Positions 36,704 to 48,456 of a stretch of 64,000 bases of DNA are shown piece by piece; positions within the stretch are counted from its first letter, which is position 1, and each line of letters starts with the position of its first letter. The translations under genes and the position numbers were made by a program. The stretch is from Pseudomonas orientalis (GTDB lineage: Bacteria > Pseudomonadota > Gammaproteobacteria > Pseudomonadales > Pseudomonadaceae): positions 370,501 through 434,500 of the forward strand of contig NZ_CP018049.1 in NCBI RefSeq assembly GCF_002934065.1, in the 5' to 3' direction. The notes under the pieces were generated by a model. That model was given only the letters and a program-made list of their open reading frames with translations. It was not told where the DNA came from and searched no databases.

Positions 36704-36786
36704 GCCGGCCTCATCGGGGGCAAGCCCCCTCCCACAGGGGAATGCATTTCAAAGGTGGGAGGGGGCTTGCCCCCGATAGGGCCGGC
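36704..36786. repeat. everted REP pair with GCCGGC ends
   Basis: Two GGGGGC-class REPs point away from each other (ATCGGGGG at 36713, CCCCCGAT to 36777), extended by matching GCCGGC at both ends. It sits between hutV and hutH1. Confidence 0.85.
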
Positions 36787-36818
36787 AAAGCTGCACAAAA
36801 ATTGAAGAAGGTACAAAG

Positions 36819-38327
36819 ATGCCCCAGGCAACAACAATCATCATCGCCGACACCCCAATGCGCTGGCAGGACGTCGCCGCCGTCGCCCGCCACGGCGCAG
36901 TGCTCGAACTTTCGAGCCAGGCTTGGGCACGGATCGACAATGCCCAGGCCGTCGTGCAGTGCATCGTCGCCAGCGGCGAACGCGCGTATGGCGTGAACAC
37001 AGGCCTGGGCGCGCTGTGCAACGTGTCGCTGGAGGGCGAGCAACTGAGCCAGTTGTCGCGCAACACCTTGCTCAGCCACGCCTGCGGCGTCGGCCCTGTC
37101 TTGAGCGACGAGCAGACCCGCGCGATCATCTGCGCCGCCATCATCAACTACAGCCACGGCAAATCCGGCCTGCATCGGCAAGTGGTGCAGGCGCTGCTGG
37201 CGCTGCTCAACCACGGCATCACGCCCCAAGTACCGTCCCAGGGCTCGGTGGGCTACCTGACCCACATGGCCCATGTCGGCGTGGCGCTGCTCGGCGTCGG
37301 CAACGTCAGCTATCGCGGCCAGGTTGTGACCGCACAAGAAGCCTTGGCCGCCGAAGGTTTGCAGCCCGTCGTCCTGGGCGCCAAGGACGGCCTGTGCCTG
37401 GTCAACGGCACGCCGTGCATGACCGGCCTGAGCTGCCTGGCCCTGGCCGATGCGCATCACTTGCTGCAATGGGCCGACGTGATCGGCGCCATGAGTTTCG
37501 AAGCCCAGCGCGGCCAGATCGATGCCTTCGACGCAGAAATCATTGCCCTCAAGCCCCATGCGGGCATGCAGGAAGTCGGGCGTAACCTGCGCGCCTTGCT
37601 CGACGGCAGCGAAGTGATCGCCACCAGCCGGGACATCCGTACCCAGGACGCCCTGAGCATCCGCTCGATCCCGCAGATCCACGGCGCGGCGCGCGATCAG
37701 GTGGCGCACGCCACCCGCCAGATCGAGACCGAACTCAACAGCGCCACCGACAACCCGCTGGTCCTCGGCACGCCGGACAACTACCGCGTAGTGTCCCAGG
37801 CCAACCCCCACGGCCAGTCCGTGGCGCTGGCGGCCGACCTGCTGGCGATTGCCATGGCCGAAATCGGCTCGGTGGCCGAACGTCGCCTGGACCGCCTGAT
37901 CAACCCGCACGTCAGCGGCTTGCCGGCGTTCCTGGTGAGCAACCCCGGGGTCAACTCCGGGATGATGATCGTGCAGTACGTCGCCGCGTCGTTGTGCGGG
38001 CAGAACCGCCAATTGGCGCAACCGGCGGTGCTCGACAACTTCGTCACCTCGGGCCTGCAGGAAGACCACTTGAGCATGGGCACCAATGCGGCGCTCAAGC
38101 TGCATCAGGTATTGCTCAACGTTACCCAGATTCTGGCCATCGAATACCTGCTGGCGGCCCAGGCGTTCGAGTTTCTCAAGGGCCAGCGCTTCGGCGCCGG
38201 CACCGACCGCGCCTGGCGCCTGCTGCGCGAAGTGGTTCCGGCTTACGAGCAGGACCGCTGGCTGGCGCCGGATATTGCCGCGGCCGCCGACCTGATCAAA
38301 GACACCGCATCACCGAATTTGTATTGA
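36819..38327 (+). CDS. hutH1: histidine ammonia-lyase paralogue lacking the MIO tripeptide
   Basis: The 502-residue protein has the full fold of the HAL/PAL family, with YGVNTGLG near 57, [10 protein letters not shown] near 194, [11 protein letters not shown] near 276 and the QEDHLSMG helix near 417. The Ala-Ser-Gly tripeptide that cyclises to the MIO cofactor is missing: where hutH2 reads [12 protein letters not shown], this protein reads GSVGYLTHM (codon 145 to 146). The catalytic Tyr280 position is also Leu279. Histidine deamination is thus unlikely. The frame is intact. It lies 34 bp before hutH2, in the same operon. Possible roles are a regulatory, binding or new lyase function. Confidence 0.9.
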   Translation: MPQATTIIIADTPMRWQDVAAVARHGAVLELSSQAWARIDNAQAVVQCIVASGERAYGVNTGLGALCNVSLEGEQLSQLSRNTLLSHACGVGPVLSDEQTRAIICAAIINYSHGKSGLHRQVVQALLALLNHGITPQVPSQGSVGYLTHMAHVGVALLGVGNVSYRGQVVTAQEALAAEGLQPVVLGAKDGLCLVNGTPCMTGLSCLALADAHHLLQWADVIGAMSFEAQRGQIDAFDAEIIALKPHAGMQEVGRNLRALLDGSEVIATSRDIRTQDALSIRSIPQIHGAARDQVAHATRQIETELNSATDNPLVLGTPDNYRVVSQANPHGQSVALAADLLAIAMAEIGSVAERRLDRLINPHVSGLPAFLVSNPGVNSGMMIVQYVAASLCGQNRQLAQPAVLDNFVTSGLQEDHLSMGTNAALKLHQVLLNVTQILAIEYLLAAQAFEFLKGQRFGAGTDRAWRLLREVVPAYEQDRWLAPDIAAAADLIKDTASPNLY

Positions 38328-38361
38328 ATGCCTAGAAGAACAATTCACAAGGAGAATGAAT

Positions 38362-39894
38362 GTGACTGCGCTAACCCTGATTCCAGGCCAACTGAGCCTT
38401 GCCCAACTGCGGGCCATCTACCAGCAGCCGGTAACCCTCAGCCTGGATGACAGCGCCACGGCGCAGATCGAAGCCAGTGTGGCGTGCGTGGAGCAGATTC
38501 TCGCCGAGAACCGCACCGCCTATGGCATCAACACCGGTTTTGGCCTGCTGGCCTCGACTCGCATTGCCAGCGAAGACCTGGAAAACCTCCAGCGTTCCCT
38601 GGTGCTGTCCCATGCCGCTGGGGTGGGTGAGCCGATCAGCGATGCGCTGGTCAGGCTGGTCATGGTGCTCAAGGTCAACAGCCTGAGCCGTGGGTTCTCC
38701 GGGATTCGTCGGCAGGTGATCGACGCGCTGATCGCACTGATCAACGCCGAGGTGTACCCGCACATTCCGCTTAAAGGTTCGGTCGGTGCATCCGGTGACC
38801 TGGCGCCGTTGGCCCATATGTCCCTGGTGCTGCTCGGCGAAGGCAAGGCGCGCTACAAGGGCGAATGGCTGGAGGCGACCGACGCGCTGAAAGTCGCCGG
38901 CCTGACGCCGCTGACCCTCGCCGCCAAAGAAGGCCTGGCCCTGCTCAACGGCACCCAGGTGTCCACCGCCTATGCCTTGCGCGGCCTGTTTGAAGGCGAA
39001 GACCTGTTCGCCGGCGCTCTCGCGTGCGGTGGCCTTACCGTGGAAGCGGTGCTCGGCTCGCGCTCGCCGTTCGACGCGCGGATTCATGCCGCACGCGGCC
39101 AACGTGGGCAGATTGACGCCGCTGCGGCCTATCGCGACCTGCTCGGTGAAAGCAGCCAGGTGTCCCAGTCCCACCAGAACTGCGACAAGGTGCAAGACCC
39201 TTACTCCCTGCGCTGCCAGCCGCAGGTCATGGGCGCCTGCCTGACCCAGTTCCGCCAGGCCGCCGAGGTGCTGGTGGTGGAGGCCAACGCCGTGTCGGAC
39301 AACCCGCTGGTGTTCGCGGCCGAAGGCGATGTGATTTCCGGCGGTAACTTCCACGCCGAGCCGGTGGCCATGGCGGCCGACAACATGGCGTTGGCGATTG
39401 CCGAAATCGGTTCGCTCAGTGAGCGCCGTATCTCGTTGATGATGGACAAGCACATGTCGCAACTGCCGCCGTTCCTGGTGGGCAATGGCGGGGTCAACTC
39501 CGGCTTCATGATCGCCCAGGTCACCGCTGCGGCGCTTGCCAGCGAGAACAAGGCACTGGCCCATCCCCATAGCGTCGACAGCCTGCCGACCTCGGCCAAC
39601 CAGGAAGACCACGTGTCCATGGCCCCGGCTGCGGGCAAGCGCCTGTGGGAAATGGCCGAGAACACCCGTGGCATTCTCGCTGTGGAATGGCTCTCCGCCT
39701 GCCAGGGCCTGGATCTGCGCGACGGCTTGAAAACCTCGCCCGCGCTTGAAAAGGCCCGTGGCCTGTTGCGTGACAAAGTGGCGTTCTACGACAAGGACCG
39801 CTTCTTCGCCCCGGACATCATCGCCGCCAGCGAACTGCTTGCCAGCCGCTGCCTGAATGAGCTGGTGCCGGCCAAGCTGCTGCCAAGTCTCTAA
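38362..39894 (+). CDS. hutH2: histidine ammonia-lyase
   Basis: HutH eliminates ammonia from L-histidine to give trans-urocanate, the first step of degradation. The 510-residue enzyme has the MIO-forming Ala-Ser-Gly in [15 protein letters not shown] near 139-153, YGINTGFG near 51, [10 protein letters not shown] near 193 and the [11 protein letters not shown] near 276 with catalytic Tyr. This is the functional lyase of the pair. GTG 38362 is chosen over ATG 38356 because AAGGAG (38349-38354) is then 7 nt away, and 510 residues matches P. putida HutH. Confidence 0.95.
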   Translation: MTALTLIPGQLSLAQLRAIYQQPVTLSLDDSATAQIEASVACVEQILAENRTAYGINTGFGLLASTRIASEDLENLQRSLVLSHAAGVGEPISDALVRLVMVLKVNSLSRGFSGIRRQVIDALIALINAEVYPHIPLKGSVGASGDLAPLAHMSLVLLGEGKARYKGEWLEATDALKVAGLTPLTLAAKEGLALLNGTQVSTAYALRGLFEGEDLFAGALACGGLTVEAVLGSRSPFDARIHAARGQRGQIDAAAAYRDLLGESSQVSQSHQNCDKVQDPYSLRCQPQVMGACLTQFRQAAEVLVVEANAVSDNPLVFAAEGDVISGGNFHAEPVAMAADNMALAIAEIGSLSERRISLMMDKHMSQLPPFLVGNGGVNSGFMIAQVTAAALASENKALAHPHSVDSLPTSANQEDHVSMAPAAGKRLWEMAENTRGILAVEWLSACQGLDLRDGLKTSPALEKARGLLRDKVAFYDKDRFFAPDIIAASELLASRCLNELVPAKLLPSL

Positions 39895-39916
39895 CACGTC
39901 GCCGCCCCACTGCGCC

Positions 39917-40030
39917 GATCGTTCCCACGCTCTGCGTGGGAATGCCGCCCCGGACGCTCTGCGTTCGCTTTTTAGAGTAGTGACGCGGAGCGTCACAGGA
40001 TGCATTCCCACGCAGAGCGTGGGAACGATC
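39917..40030. repeat. third repeat family: GATCGTTCCCACGC inverted element
   Basis: GATCGTTCCCACGCTCTGCG and its inverse mark the ends. Inner palindromes such as GTGACGCGGAGCGTCAC lie at 39980-39996. It differs from the REP classes and is a separate interspersed family of this genus. It fills most of the 248-bp gap between hutH2 and hutI. Confidence 0.85.
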
Positions 40031-40142
40031 TTCTCCTCATAAGAATAATAGGGACGAGAAATGCACCCGCCAGAAAAAGGTTTGAAACGCGGGCTCAACG
40101 CTCGAATAGACTTTGTCTCATCGATAACTTAGGGAGGCGTTA

Positions 40143-41348
40143 ATGAAAACCCTTTGGCAACACTGCCACGTGGCAACCATGGCCCAGGGCAAATACTCGA
40201 TTATCGAGGATGCCGCCATGGTGACTGCGGGCTCGCTGATCGAGTGGATCGGCCCGCGCAGCCAGGCGCCGACGGCGGATTACGCCCAGGTGCATGACCT
40301 GCAAGGCGCGTGGGTCACGCCTGGACTGATCGACTGCCACACCCACACCGTGTTCGGCGGCAACCGCAGCGGCGAATTCGAGCAGCGCCTTGAAGGCGTC
40401 AGCTACGCCGACATCGCGGCCCGGGGCGGGGGTATTGCCAGTACCGTGCGGGCCACCCGTGCTGCGACGGAAGATCAATTGTTTGCCAGTGCCGAAAAGC
40501 GCCTGCGCAGTCTTTTGCGCGACGGCGTGACCACGGTGGAGATCAAGTCCGGCTACGGCCTGGACCTGGCCAACGAACGCAAGATGCTGCGCGTGGCGCG
40601 GCGCCTGGGTGAAGCGCTGCCGGTGAGCGTGCGCGCCACCTGCCTGGCGGCTCATGCGTTGCCGCCGGAGTACAAGGACCGCGCCGATGACTACATCGAG
40701 CACATCTGCAATGAGATGCTGCCGGCCCTGGCCGCAGAGGGCCTGGTGGATGCGGTGGATGCGTTCTGTGAATACCTGGCGTTCTCCACCGAGCAGGTCG
40801 AGCGCGTGTTTAAAGTCGCCCGGCAACTGGGCTTGCCGGTGAAGCTGCATGCCGAGCAACTCTCGTCGCTGCACGGTTCCAGCCTGGCCGCGCGTTACCA
40901 GGCGTTGTCGGCGGACCACCTGGAGTTCATGACCGAGGAAGATGCCATCGCCATGGCCGCTGCCGGCACCGTTGCCGTGTTGCTGCCAGGGGCCTTCTAC
41001 TTCCTGCGCGAAACCCAATTGCCGCCGATGGACGCCCTGCGCAAACACGGTGTGAAGATTGCCATCGCCAGCGACCTCAACCCCGGCACTTCGCCGGCGC
41101 TGTCGGTGCGCCTGATGTTGAACATGGCCTGCACCCTGTTCCGCATGACCCCGGAAGAAGCCCTGGCCGGCGCCACGCAACATGCGGCTACCGCCTTGGG
41201 CATGGGCGACACCCATGGTTCGCTGGAAGTGGGCAAGGTCGCGGATTTTGTCGCCTGGCAGATCGATCGCCCCGCCGACCTGGCCTATTGGCTGGGTGGC
41301 GAGCTGGATAAACGCGTTGTGCGCCATGGCGTCGACGTCACTGTTTGA
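40143..41348 (+). CDS. hutI: imidazolonepropionase
   Basis: HutI hydrolyses 4-imidazolone-5-propionate to formimidoyl-glutamate. The 401-residue amidohydrolase has metal-binding HTHTVFGG near 67, KSGYGLDL near 138, KLHAEQLS near 236 and a late SDLNPGT with the metal aspartate. GGGAGG lies 7 nt before the ATG. The stop overlaps the ribosome binding site of hutG, so the two are coupled. Confidence 0.96.
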   Translation: MKTLWQHCHVATMAQGKYSIIEDAAMVTAGSLIEWIGPRSQAPTADYAQVHDLQGAWVTPGLIDCHTHTVFGGNRSGEFEQRLEGVSYADIAARGGGIASTVRATRAATEDQLFASAEKRLRSLLRDGVTTVEIKSGYGLDLANERKMLRVARRLGEALPVSVRATCLAAHALPPEYKDRADDYIEHICNEMLPALAAEGLVDAVDAFCEYLAFSTEQVERVFKVARQLGLPVKLHAEQLSSLHGSSLAARYQALSADHLEFMTEEDAIAMAAAGTVAVLLPGAFYFLRETQLPPMDALRKHGVKIAIASDLNPGTSPALSVRLMLNMACTLFRMTPEEALAGATQHAATALGMGDTHGSLEVGKVADFVAWQIDRPADLAYWLGGELDKRVVRHGVDVTV

Positions 41349-41359
41349 GGAGAAGCGTT

Positions 41360-42160
41360 GTGGATAAGGTTCTGACATTCAAACAAGGCCGCGTACCGCT
41401 GCTGATCAGCATGCCCCACGCCGGCCTGCGCCTGACGCCTGCGGTCGAGACCGGGTTGATCCCCGAGGCGCAAAGCCTGCCGGACACCGACTGGCATATT
41501 CCCTTGTTGTATGACTTTGCCGAGGAACTGGGCGCCAGCACCTTGGCGGCCGAGTATTCGCGGTTCGTCATCGACCTGAACCGGCCAGCCGATAACAAGC
41601 CGCTCTATGCGGGCGCCACCACCGGCCTGTACCCGGAGACGCTGTTCGATGGCGTGCCGTTGTTCCGTGAAGGGCAGGCACCGTCCGAGGCCGAGCGCGC
41701 CACCTACCTGCAGAAAATCTGGGGCCCGTATCACCGCACGCTGCAAGAAGAACTGGCGCGCCTCAAGGCCGAATTCGGCTACGCGCTGCTGTTCGACGCG
41801 CACTCGATCCGCTCGGTGATCCCGCACCTGTTCGAGGGCAAATTGCCGGACTTCAACCTCGGCACCTTCAATGGCGCCGCCTGCGATCCCGGACTGGCCG
41901 GCCAGCTGGAAGCCATCTGCGCCCGGCATCCTCAGTACACCCACGTGCTGAACGGGCGTTTCAAGGGCGGTCACATTACCCGCCACTACGGTAATCCGGC
42001 GCAGGATATTCATGCAGTGCAGTTGGAGTTGTGCCAGAGCACGTATATGGAAGAGGTTGAGCCGTTCCGCTATCGCCCGGACCTGGCCGAGCCGACCCAG
42101 GTGGTGTTGAAACAATTGCTGCAAGCCTTGCTGGCGTGGGGGCAAGCGCACTATCGATAA
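41360..42160 (+). CDS. hutG: N-formylglutamate deformylase
   Basis: HutG hydrolyses N-formylglutamate to glutamate and formate, the last step of the pathway. The 266-residue protein is an N-formylglutamate amidohydrolase with SMPHAGLRL near 15, FVIDLNRP near 70 and FDAHSIRS near 145. GTG 41360 is favoured because GAGGAGAAG ends 4 nt before it; starting at TTG 41345 would leave no ribosome site. Confidence 0.94.
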   Translation: MDKVLTFKQGRVPLLISMPHAGLRLTPAVETGLIPEAQSLPDTDWHIPLLYDFAEELGASTLAAEYSRFVIDLNRPADNKPLYAGATTGLYPETLFDGVPLFREGQAPSEAERATYLQKIWGPYHRTLQEELARLKAEFGYALLFDAHSIRSVIPHLFEGKLPDFNLGTFNGAACDPGLAGQLEAICARHPQYTHVLNGRFKGGHITRHYGNPAQDIHAVQLELCQSTYMEEVEPFRYRPDLAEPTQVVLKQLLQALLAWGQAHYR

Positions 42161-42282
42161 AGGCTGACGCGGGTCCAGGCGCTCAAGGACATGCTCATTG
42201 CACAATTCGGGTTTATGATGCCAGACGGCAGAATAATAGACGTCCCCCCAGGGATGAACCCGACACCCCCACGGAGCGCGCA

Positions 42283-43254
42283 ATGCAGACTTGGTACCCG
42301 CAGATCAAACCCTATGCCCGGCACGATCTGGCAGTCGATGATGTTCACACCCTGTACGTCGATGAAAGCGGCTCCCCCGAGGGCCTGCCGGTGGTGTTCA
42401 TCCATGGCGGCCCCGGCTCCGGTTGCGACGCGCAGAGCCGTTGCTACTTCGATCCGAACCTGTACCGCATCGTCACCTTCGACCAGCGCGGTTGCGGACG
42501 CTCCACCCCCCGCGCCAGCCTTGAAAACAACACCACCTGGGACCTGGTCGCCGACCTTGAGCGCATCCGCGAGCACCTGGGTATCGACAAATGGGTGCTG
42601 TTCGGTGGCTCCTGGGGTTCGACGCTGTCCCTGGCCTACGCGCAAACCCACCCCGAGCGTGTGCATGGCTTGATCGTGCGCGGCATTTTCCTGGCGCGTC
42701 CTCAGGACATTCACTGGTTCTACCAGGAGGGCGCGAGCCGGCTGTTCCCGGATTACTGGCAGGACTACCTGGCACCGATCCCGGTGGAAGAGCGTCACGA
42801 CATGATCGCGGCGTATCACAAGCGTCTGACCGGCAACGACCAGATCGCCCAGATGCACGCGGCCAAGGCCTGGTCCGGCTGGGAAGGGCGCATGCTGGGC
42901 CTGTGCCCGAGCCCGCAGCATGTGGAGCGCTTCTCCGAGCCGCAGCGTGCCTTGTCCATTGCCCGCATTGAATGCCATTACTTCACCAATAACTCGTTTC
43001 TGGAGCCTGACCAGCTGATTCGCGATATGCACAAGATCGCCCATCTGCCCGGGGTCATCATCCACGGCCGCTACGATATGATTTGCCCGCTGGATAACGC
43101 CTGGGACCTGCATCAGGCCTGGCCGAACAGTGAGTTGCAGGTGATTCGCGAGGCGGGGCATGCCGCGTCCGAGCCCGGCATTACCGATGCGCTGGTCCGC
43201 GCAACCGGCGAAATGGCACGACGCCTGCTTGATTTACCGCCTGAGGAAGCATGA
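42283..43254 (+). CDS. pip: proline iminopeptidase
   Basis: A cytoplasmic peptidase of the alpha/beta hydrolase fold (family S33) that removes N-terminal proline. The 323-residue sequence has the oxyanion HGGPGSG at 41-47, the nucleophile elbow GGSWGS with Ser110, and later an Asp (GRYDMICP) and His (REAGHAA). ATG 42283 follows GGAG by 8 nt. dtd follows with a 4-bp overlap; it is separated from hutG by 122 bp. Confidence 0.95.
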   Translation: MQTWYPQIKPYARHDLAVDDVHTLYVDESGSPEGLPVVFIHGGPGSGCDAQSRCYFDPNLYRIVTFDQRGCGRSTPRASLENNTTWDLVADLERIREHLGIDKWVLFGGSWGSTLSLAYAQTHPERVHGLIVRGIFLARPQDIHWFYQEGASRLFPDYWQDYLAPIPVEERHDMIAAYHKRLTGNDQIAQMHAAKAWSGWEGRMLGLCPSPQHVERFSEPQRALSIARIECHYFTNNSFLEPDQLIRDMHKIAHLPGVIIHGRYDMICPLDNAWDLHQAWPNSELQVIREAGHAASEPGITDALVRATGEMARRLLDLPPEEA

Positions 43255-43688
43255 AGGGCTTGTTGCAACGGGTGCGAGGCGCCCGTGTCGAGGTGGCCGG
43301 TGAAATAGTTGGGGCAATTGACCAGGGTTTACTGGTGCTGGTGGCCGTCGAACCTTCAGATACGCCCGAGAGCGCCGATAAACTGCTGCACAAGCTGCTT
43401 AACTATCGGGTGTTCAGCGACGATGAGGGCAAGATGAACCTGTCGTTGAAGGATGTCGACGGCGGGCTGCTGCTTGTATCGCAGTTCACCCTGGCGGCGG
43501 ATACCAAAAGCGGACTGCGGCCGAGCTTCTCCACGGCAGCCCCGCCGGCCCTCGGAGCGGCGCTTTTTGATCACTTGTTGTTACAAGCGCAACAATTGCA
43601 TGGCAAGGTGGCATCAGGGCGTTTTGGCGCGGATATGCAGGTGTATTTGGTCAATGATGGCCCTGTGACCTTTCTGTTACAGACCTGA
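43251..43688 (+). CDS. dtd: D-aminoacyl-tRNA deacylase
   Basis: Dtd hydrolyses D-aminoacyl-tRNAs and mischarged glycyl-tRNA-Ala, protecting translation. The 145-residue protein has the family marks: [13 protein letters not shown] at the start, the active-site [12 protein letters not shown] near 79-90 and the cross-subunit NDGPVTFLL near 135. It overlaps pip by 4 bp. Confidence 0.96.
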   Translation: MKGLLQRVRGARVEVAGEIVGAIDQGLLVLVAVEPSDTPESADKLLHKLLNYRVFSDDEGKMNLSLKDVDGGLLLVSQFTLAADTKSGLRPSFSTAAPPALGAALFDHLLLQAQQLHGKVASGRFGADMQVYLVNDGPVTFLLQT

Positions 43689-43955
43689 ATGTATGAAAAA
43701 CGACTTTAATGCCTAAAAACGCAGGGTTTCGCTACAAATACTTCGTTGTCCCTGATGCGTTGTCTCGCGGGCTGCTAGATAATCGCGCGCTACGGGGATC
43801 AGCGTTGTTTGGTCCATTTTTGACTTAGGTAGAGACTTGTCCGACAAACCAGTGGGGAATCATTTTGCCCCTGCGGAGTCGGAACAATGCTCGCCAACCT
43901 GGCATATAGATAGCTGGCCGTTGGTTTTTTGATCTGTTTTCGGCGAGGGTTGCTC

Positions 43956-45707
43956 GTGATTGTTAGTCCCTGTAATGCACCAAAATTGTCTGCCAAACGG
44001 TTACGAAACGCACTGGTGACGGGCTCTGCCCTGTTCTGCCTGTTCGGCGCGGGTCAACTGTGGGCATTCAGCCTGGACGATGTATCGGCCAAGGCAAAAG
44101 AGCTGGCCGGGCAGAAATACGAAGCTCCGCGCAGCAATCTGCCGAACGAATTCCGCGAAATGAAATTCGCTGATTACCAGAAGATTCGTTTCCGCAATGA
44201 AAAAGCCGAGTGGGCCGATCAGAACACTCCGTTCAAGCTGTCCTTCTATCACCAGGGTATGCACTTCGATACACCGGTGAAAATCAATGAAGTCACCGCT
44301 GACAGCGTCCAGGAAATCAAGTACGACCCGAATCGCTTCGATTTCGGCGACGTGAAATTTGATCCGAAAGCTACCGAACAGTTGGGCTATGCTGGCTTCC
44401 GGGTGCTGTTCCCGATCAACAAGGCCGACAAGCAAGACGAAATCATGACCATGCTTGGCGCCAGCTATTTCCGCGTCGTCGGCAAGGACCAGGTGTATGG
44501 CCTGTCCGCCCGTGGCATGGCGATCGACACGGCGCTGCCGTCCGGTGAAGAATTCCCGCGTTTCACCGAGTTCTGGATCGAGCGTCCGAAGCCGGGCGAC
44601 AAGCACCTGGTGATCTTCGCCCTGCTTGATTCCCCGCGTGCGACGGGCGCCTACCGCCTGATCCTGCGTCCGGGCACCGACACGGTGGTCGACGTCAAAT
44701 CCCAGATGTACCTGCGCGACAAGGTGAGCAAGCTGGGCGTGGCCCCGCTGACCTCGATGTTCCTGTTCGGCGCCAACCAGCCATCCAAGGTCCTCAACTA
44801 CCGTCGTGAACTGCACGATTCCAGCGGCCTGTCGATCCATGCCGGCAATGGCGAGTGGATCTGGCGCCCGCTGAACAACCCTAAACACCTGTCGGTCAGC
44901 AACTTCAGCGTGGAAAACCCGCGTGGGTTCGGTCTGCTGCAACGCGGTCGCAACTTCAGCCACTACGAAGACCTGGACGACAACTACGACAAGCGCCCAA
45001 GCGCCTGGATCGAACCTGAGGGCGACTGGGGCAAAGGCACCGTCGACCTGGTAGAGATTCCGACCGCTGACGAAACCAACGACAACATCGTTGCCTTCTG
45101 GAGCCCGGCCGAACTGCCGGAAGTCGGCAAGCCGCTGGATGTGTCCTACCGTCTGCACTGGACGCTGGACGATGCCGCCTTCCATTCGCCGGACAGTGCC
45201 TGGGTCAAGCAGACCCTGCGTTCCACCGGTGACGTGAAGCAATCCAACCTGATCCGTCAGCCGGATGGCACCGTCGCTTATCTGGTGGACTTCGAAGGCC
45301 CGGCCCTGAAGAAACTGCTGCCCGACGCTCCGGTGCGCAGCCAGGTGAGCGTTGGCGATAACGCTGAGCTGGTTGAAAACAGCGTGCGCTACAACGAGCA
45401 CACCAAAGGCTGGCGCCTGACCCTGCGCATGAAGATCAAGGACGCGAGCAAGCCGACTGAAATGCGTGCGGCGCTGGTGCAGGAGATCGCACAGGCTGAG
45501 CCCGAGCAGGTGTCGACCCACGTGCTCAAGGCTGACAAGGTCCTGGCCAAGCAACACGAGAAACAGGCCAAGAAAGACGCCAAAGAGGCGAAGGACAAGG
45601 ACGCCAAGCAGCCAGAAGCTGCCCCGGCCCCTGTCACGCCCGAGCCGGCCAAGACCGAGCAAGTCCTGACCGAAACCTGGAGCTACCAGTTGCCCGCCGA
45701 TGAGTAA
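43956..45707 (+). CDS. opgG: glucan biosynthesis protein G
   Basis: OpgG (MdoG) is a periplasmic protein needed for the backbone or branching of osmoregulated periplasmic glucans. The 583-residue product has an N-terminal signal segment (about 16-38, ending near LWAFS) and the large MdoG domain ([17 protein letters not shown] onward, [15 protein letters not shown] near 330). It carries a long, lysine- and alanine-rich charged insert near the C-terminus (about 510-570). The start is GTG 43956, giving [12 protein letters not shown], with GCGAGGG upstream. It overlaps opgH by 8 bp. Confidence 0.93.
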   Translation: MIVSPCNAPKLSAKRLRNALVTGSALFCLFGAGQLWAFSLDDVSAKAKELAGQKYEAPRSNLPNEFREMKFADYQKIRFRNEKAEWADQNTPFKLSFYHQGMHFDTPVKINEVTADSVQEIKYDPNRFDFGDVKFDPKATEQLGYAGFRVLFPINKADKQDEIMTMLGASYFRVVGKDQVYGLSARGMAIDTALPSGEEFPRFTEFWIERPKPGDKHLVIFALLDSPRATGAYRLILRPGTDTVVDVKSQMYLRDKVSKLGVAPLTSMFLFGANQPSKVLNYRRELHDSSGLSIHAGNGEWIWRPLNNPKHLSVSNFSVENPRGFGLLQRGRNFSHYEDLDDNYDKRPSAWIEPEGDWGKGTVDLVEIPTADETNDNIVAFWSPAELPEVGKPLDVSYRLHWTLDDAAFHSPDSAWVKQTLRSTGDVKQSNLIRQPDGTVAYLVDFEGPALKKLLPDAPVRSQVSVGDNAELVENSVRYNEHTKGWRLTLRMKIKDASKPTEMRAALVQEIAQAEPEQVSTHVLKADKVLAKQHEKQAKKDAKEAKDKDAKQPEAAPAPVTPEPAKTEQVLTETWSYQLPADE

Positions 45708-48270
45708 TTCACACGTTAAGCCAGAAACTCTGACCGAGTACCTGGCGCATCTCCCCATGACAGCTGAGCAGCGCGCCGAGCTGGCAGGCTGCAGCTCCTT
45801 CAGCGAGCTGCACGAACGCCTGTCGTCCGCCACCTTCGACGCACCCACCGATGCCGCCCAGGCGTCGGTGGGCCGCAGGTTGACCCTCAGCACGGCCGAA
45901 GAGCTGCAGGACGCGGAGATGCTGGCGCTCGACGCCAGCGGCCGCGTCTGCCTGAAGGCCACGCCGCCGATCCGTCGGACCAAAGTGGTGCCCGAGCCCT
46001 GGCGCACCAACATCCTAGTACGCGGCTGGCGCCGGATGACCGGGCGCACCAACCCGCCGAAGCCGCCGAAGGACGAACGGGTACTGCCCGCCGCGCGCTG
46101 GCGTACCGTGGGTTCGATCCGCCGCTATATCCTGCTGGTGCTGATGCTGGGCCAGACCATCGTCGCCGGCTGGTACATGAAAGGCATCATGCCGTACCAG
46201 GGCTGGTCGCTGGTCGACTTCGACGAGATCCGCAACCAGACCCTGCTGCAAACCGCTACCCAGGTACTGCCTTACGCACTGCAGACCAGCATCCTGATCA
46301 TGTTCGGGATTCTGTTCTGCTGGGTGTCGGCCGGGTTCTGGACCGCGCTGATGGGCTTCCTCGAGCTGCTGACCGGTCACGACAAATACCGTATCTCCGG
46401 TAAAAGTGCCGGCGACGAGCCGATTCCCAAGGATGCACGCACCGCGCTGGTGATGCCGATCTGTAACGAGGATGTGCCCCGGGTGTTTGCCGGTCTGCGC
46501 GCCACGTTCGAATCGGTGGCCGCGACCGGCGACCTGGACCGTTTCGACTTCTTCGTGCTCAGCGACAGTAATGAAGCGGATATCTGCATCGCCGAACAGC
46601 AAGCCTGGCTCGACGTGTGCCGTGAAGCCGGTGGTTTCGGCAAGATTTTCTATCGCCGCCGTCGCCGTCGCGTCAAGCGCAAGAGCGGCAACCTCGACGA
46701 CTTCTGCCGTCGCTGGGGCGGTGACTACAAGTACATGGTGGTGCTCGACGCCGACAGCGTGATGAGCGGCGAATGCCTGACCAGCCTGGTACGCCTGATG
46801 GAAGCCACGCCGGATGCCGGGATTATCCAGACCGCGCCGCGTGCGTCGGGGATGGACACCCTGTATGCGCGCATGCAGCAGTTCGCCACCCGCGTCTACG
46901 GTCCGCTGTTTACCGCCGGCCTGCACTTCTGGCAGTTGGGTGAATCCCATTACTGGGGCCACAACGCGATCATCCGCATGAAACCGTTTATCGAGCACTG
47001 CGCCCTGGCGCCATTGCCAGGTAAGGGCGCGTTTGCCGGTGCGATCCTCTCTCACGACTTCGTTGAAGCAGCGCTGATGCGCCGCGCCGGCTGGGGCGTG
47101 TGGATTGCCTACGACCTGCCGGGCAGCTACGAAGAACTGCCGCCGAACCTGCTGGACGAACTCAAGCGTGACCGTCGCTGGTGCCACGGTAACCTGATGA
47201 ACTTCCGCCTGTTCCTGGTCAAGGGCATGCACCCGGTGCACCGTGCGGTGTTCCTAACCGGCGTGATGTCCTACCTGTCGGCGCCGTTGTGGTTTTTCTT
47301 CCTGGTGTTGTCGACGGCCTTGCTGGCGGTGAACACCCTGATGGAGCCGCAGTACTTCATGGCGCCGCGCCAGTTGTACCCGCTGTGGCCGCAATGGCAT
47401 CCGGACAAGGCGGTGGCACTGTTTTCCACCACGATCGTGCTGCTGTTCCTGCCTAAACTGCTGAGCATCATCCTGATCTGGGCCAAGGGCGCCAAAGAGT
47501 TCGGCGGCAAGTTCAAGGTGACCTTGTCGATGCTGCTGGAGATGCTGTTCTCCATGCTGCTGGCGCCGGTGCGCATGATCTTCCACACCCGTTTCGTACT
47601 GGCCGCGTTCCTCGGCTGGGCCGCGACCTGGAACTCGCCGCAGCGCGACGATGACTCCACGCCGTGGAGCGAAGCGGTCAAGCGTCACGGTCCGCAGACC
47701 TTGCTGGGCTTTTTGTGGGCGTTACTGGTGGTGTGGCTCAACCCAAGCTTCTTGTGGTGGCTGATCCCGATCGTCGGTTCGCTGATGCTGTCGATCCCGG
47801 TGTCGGTGATTTCCAGCCGGGTCAAGCTGGGCCTCAAGTCCCGCGATGAGAGCCTGTTCCTGATCCCCGAGGAATACAATCCGCCGCAGGCATTGCTGTC
47901 GACCGAGAAGTACACCCACGAAAACCGTTGGCACGCGCTCAATGACGGGTTTGTGCGTTCGGTGGTCGACCCGCAGCAGAACGCCCTGGCCTGTGCCCTG
48001 GCGACCTCGCGGCACCGCGAGGCGGAGCCGATCGAGTACCTGCGGGTGGAGCGTGTTCGCCACGCGTTGAAAGTCGGCCCGGCCGGCCTCACCAACAGCG
48101 AACGCCTGGCCCTGCTCAGCGACCCGGTAGCCCTGGCTCGCTTGCATGAGCAGGTGTGGAGCGAAGGCCACGCCGAGTGGCTGGATGCTTGGCGTGCTTC
48201 GATCAAGGCGGATCCGCACGCGCCATTGCTCCCGCTGCAACCACTGTCGTCCCAGGCACAACCGGCCTGA
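45700..48270 (+). CDS. opgH: glucan biosynthesis glucosyltransferase H
   Basis: OpgH (MdoH) is an inner-membrane glycosyltransferase that polymerises glucose from UDP-glucose into periplasmic glucan. The 856-residue protein has a cytoplasmic N-terminus, two membrane segments (near 145 and 205), a GT2 domain with [11 protein letters not shown] near 247, DADSVMSGE near 350 and the (Q/R)xxRW-type RRWCHG near 490, and further membrane segments (about 515 onward). A terminator follows the stop. Confidence 0.94.
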   Translation: MSNSHVKPETLTEYLAHLPMTAEQRAELAGCSSFSELHERLSSATFDAPTDAAQASVGRRLTLSTAEELQDAEMLALDASGRVCLKATPPIRRTKVVPEPWRTNILVRGWRRMTGRTNPPKPPKDERVLPAARWRTVGSIRRYILLVLMLGQTIVAGWYMKGIMPYQGWSLVDFDEIRNQTLLQTATQVLPYALQTSILIMFGILFCWVSAGFWTALMGFLELLTGHDKYRISGKSAGDEPIPKDARTALVMPICNEDVPRVFAGLRATFESVAATGDLDRFDFFVLSDSNEADICIAEQQAWLDVCREAGGFGKIFYRRRRRRVKRKSGNLDDFCRRWGGDYKYMVVLDADSVMSGECLTSLVRLMEATPDAGIIQTAPRASGMDTLYARMQQFATRVYGPLFTAGLHFWQLGESHYWGHNAIIRMKPFIEHCALAPLPGKGAFAGAILSHDFVEAALMRRAGWGVWIAYDLPGSYEELPPNLLDELKRDRRWCHGNLMNFRLFLVKGMHPVHRAVFLTGVMSYLSAPLWFFFLVLSTALLAVNTLMEPQYFMAPRQLYPLWPQWHPDKAVALFSTTIVLLFLPKLLSIILIWAKGAKEFGGKFKVTLSMLLEMLFSMLLAPVRMIFHTRFVLAAFLGWAATWNSPQRDDDSTPWSEAVKRHGPQTLLGFLWALLVVWLNPSFLWWLIPIVGSLMLSIPVSVISSRVKLGLKSRDESLFLIPEEYNPPQALLSTEKYTHENRWHALNDGFVRSVVDPQQNALACALATSRHREAEPIEYLRVERVRHALKVGPAGLTNSERLALLSDPVALARLHEQVWSEGHAEWLDAWRASIKADPHAPLLPLQPLSSQAQPA

Positions 48271-48275
48271 TTCAG

Positions 48276-48306
48276 ACGCCCCCGAGGGCTCACCTCGGGG
48301 GCGTTT
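48276..48306 (+). terminator. terminator of opgGH
   Basis: ACGCCCCCGAGG and CCTCGGGGGCGT form a 12-bp stem starting about 5 bp after the stop, followed by a short T run. Confidence 0.82.
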
Positions 48307-48395
48307 CAAGCGCTGGTCCTACAGCGTTTGGCGCCGCTTCCTTTCCTCCCTAACTCCTTGTTATTTCGAAACAAAAGACCTTCGTTCGAAGCGTA

Positions 48396-48422
48396 TTGTC
48401 GTGCCTGTGGCTGGGGTAGCAT
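48396..48422 (+). promoter_or_regulatory. candidate promoter of the first binding-protein gene
   Basis: TTGTCG and TAGCAT are 15 bp apart and are followed by ATCGCCCCCCAAAT. The same arrangement occurs before the paralogue at 49476, which supports it as a promoter. Confidence 0.4.
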
Positions 48423-48456
48423 CGCCCCCCAAATTTGACGCGCCACGGGGGCACAC

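Noticed and set aside
43799-43996. 65-codon minus-strand frame upstream of opgG
   Set aside because: It covers the opgG start region antisense and shows no coding signs.
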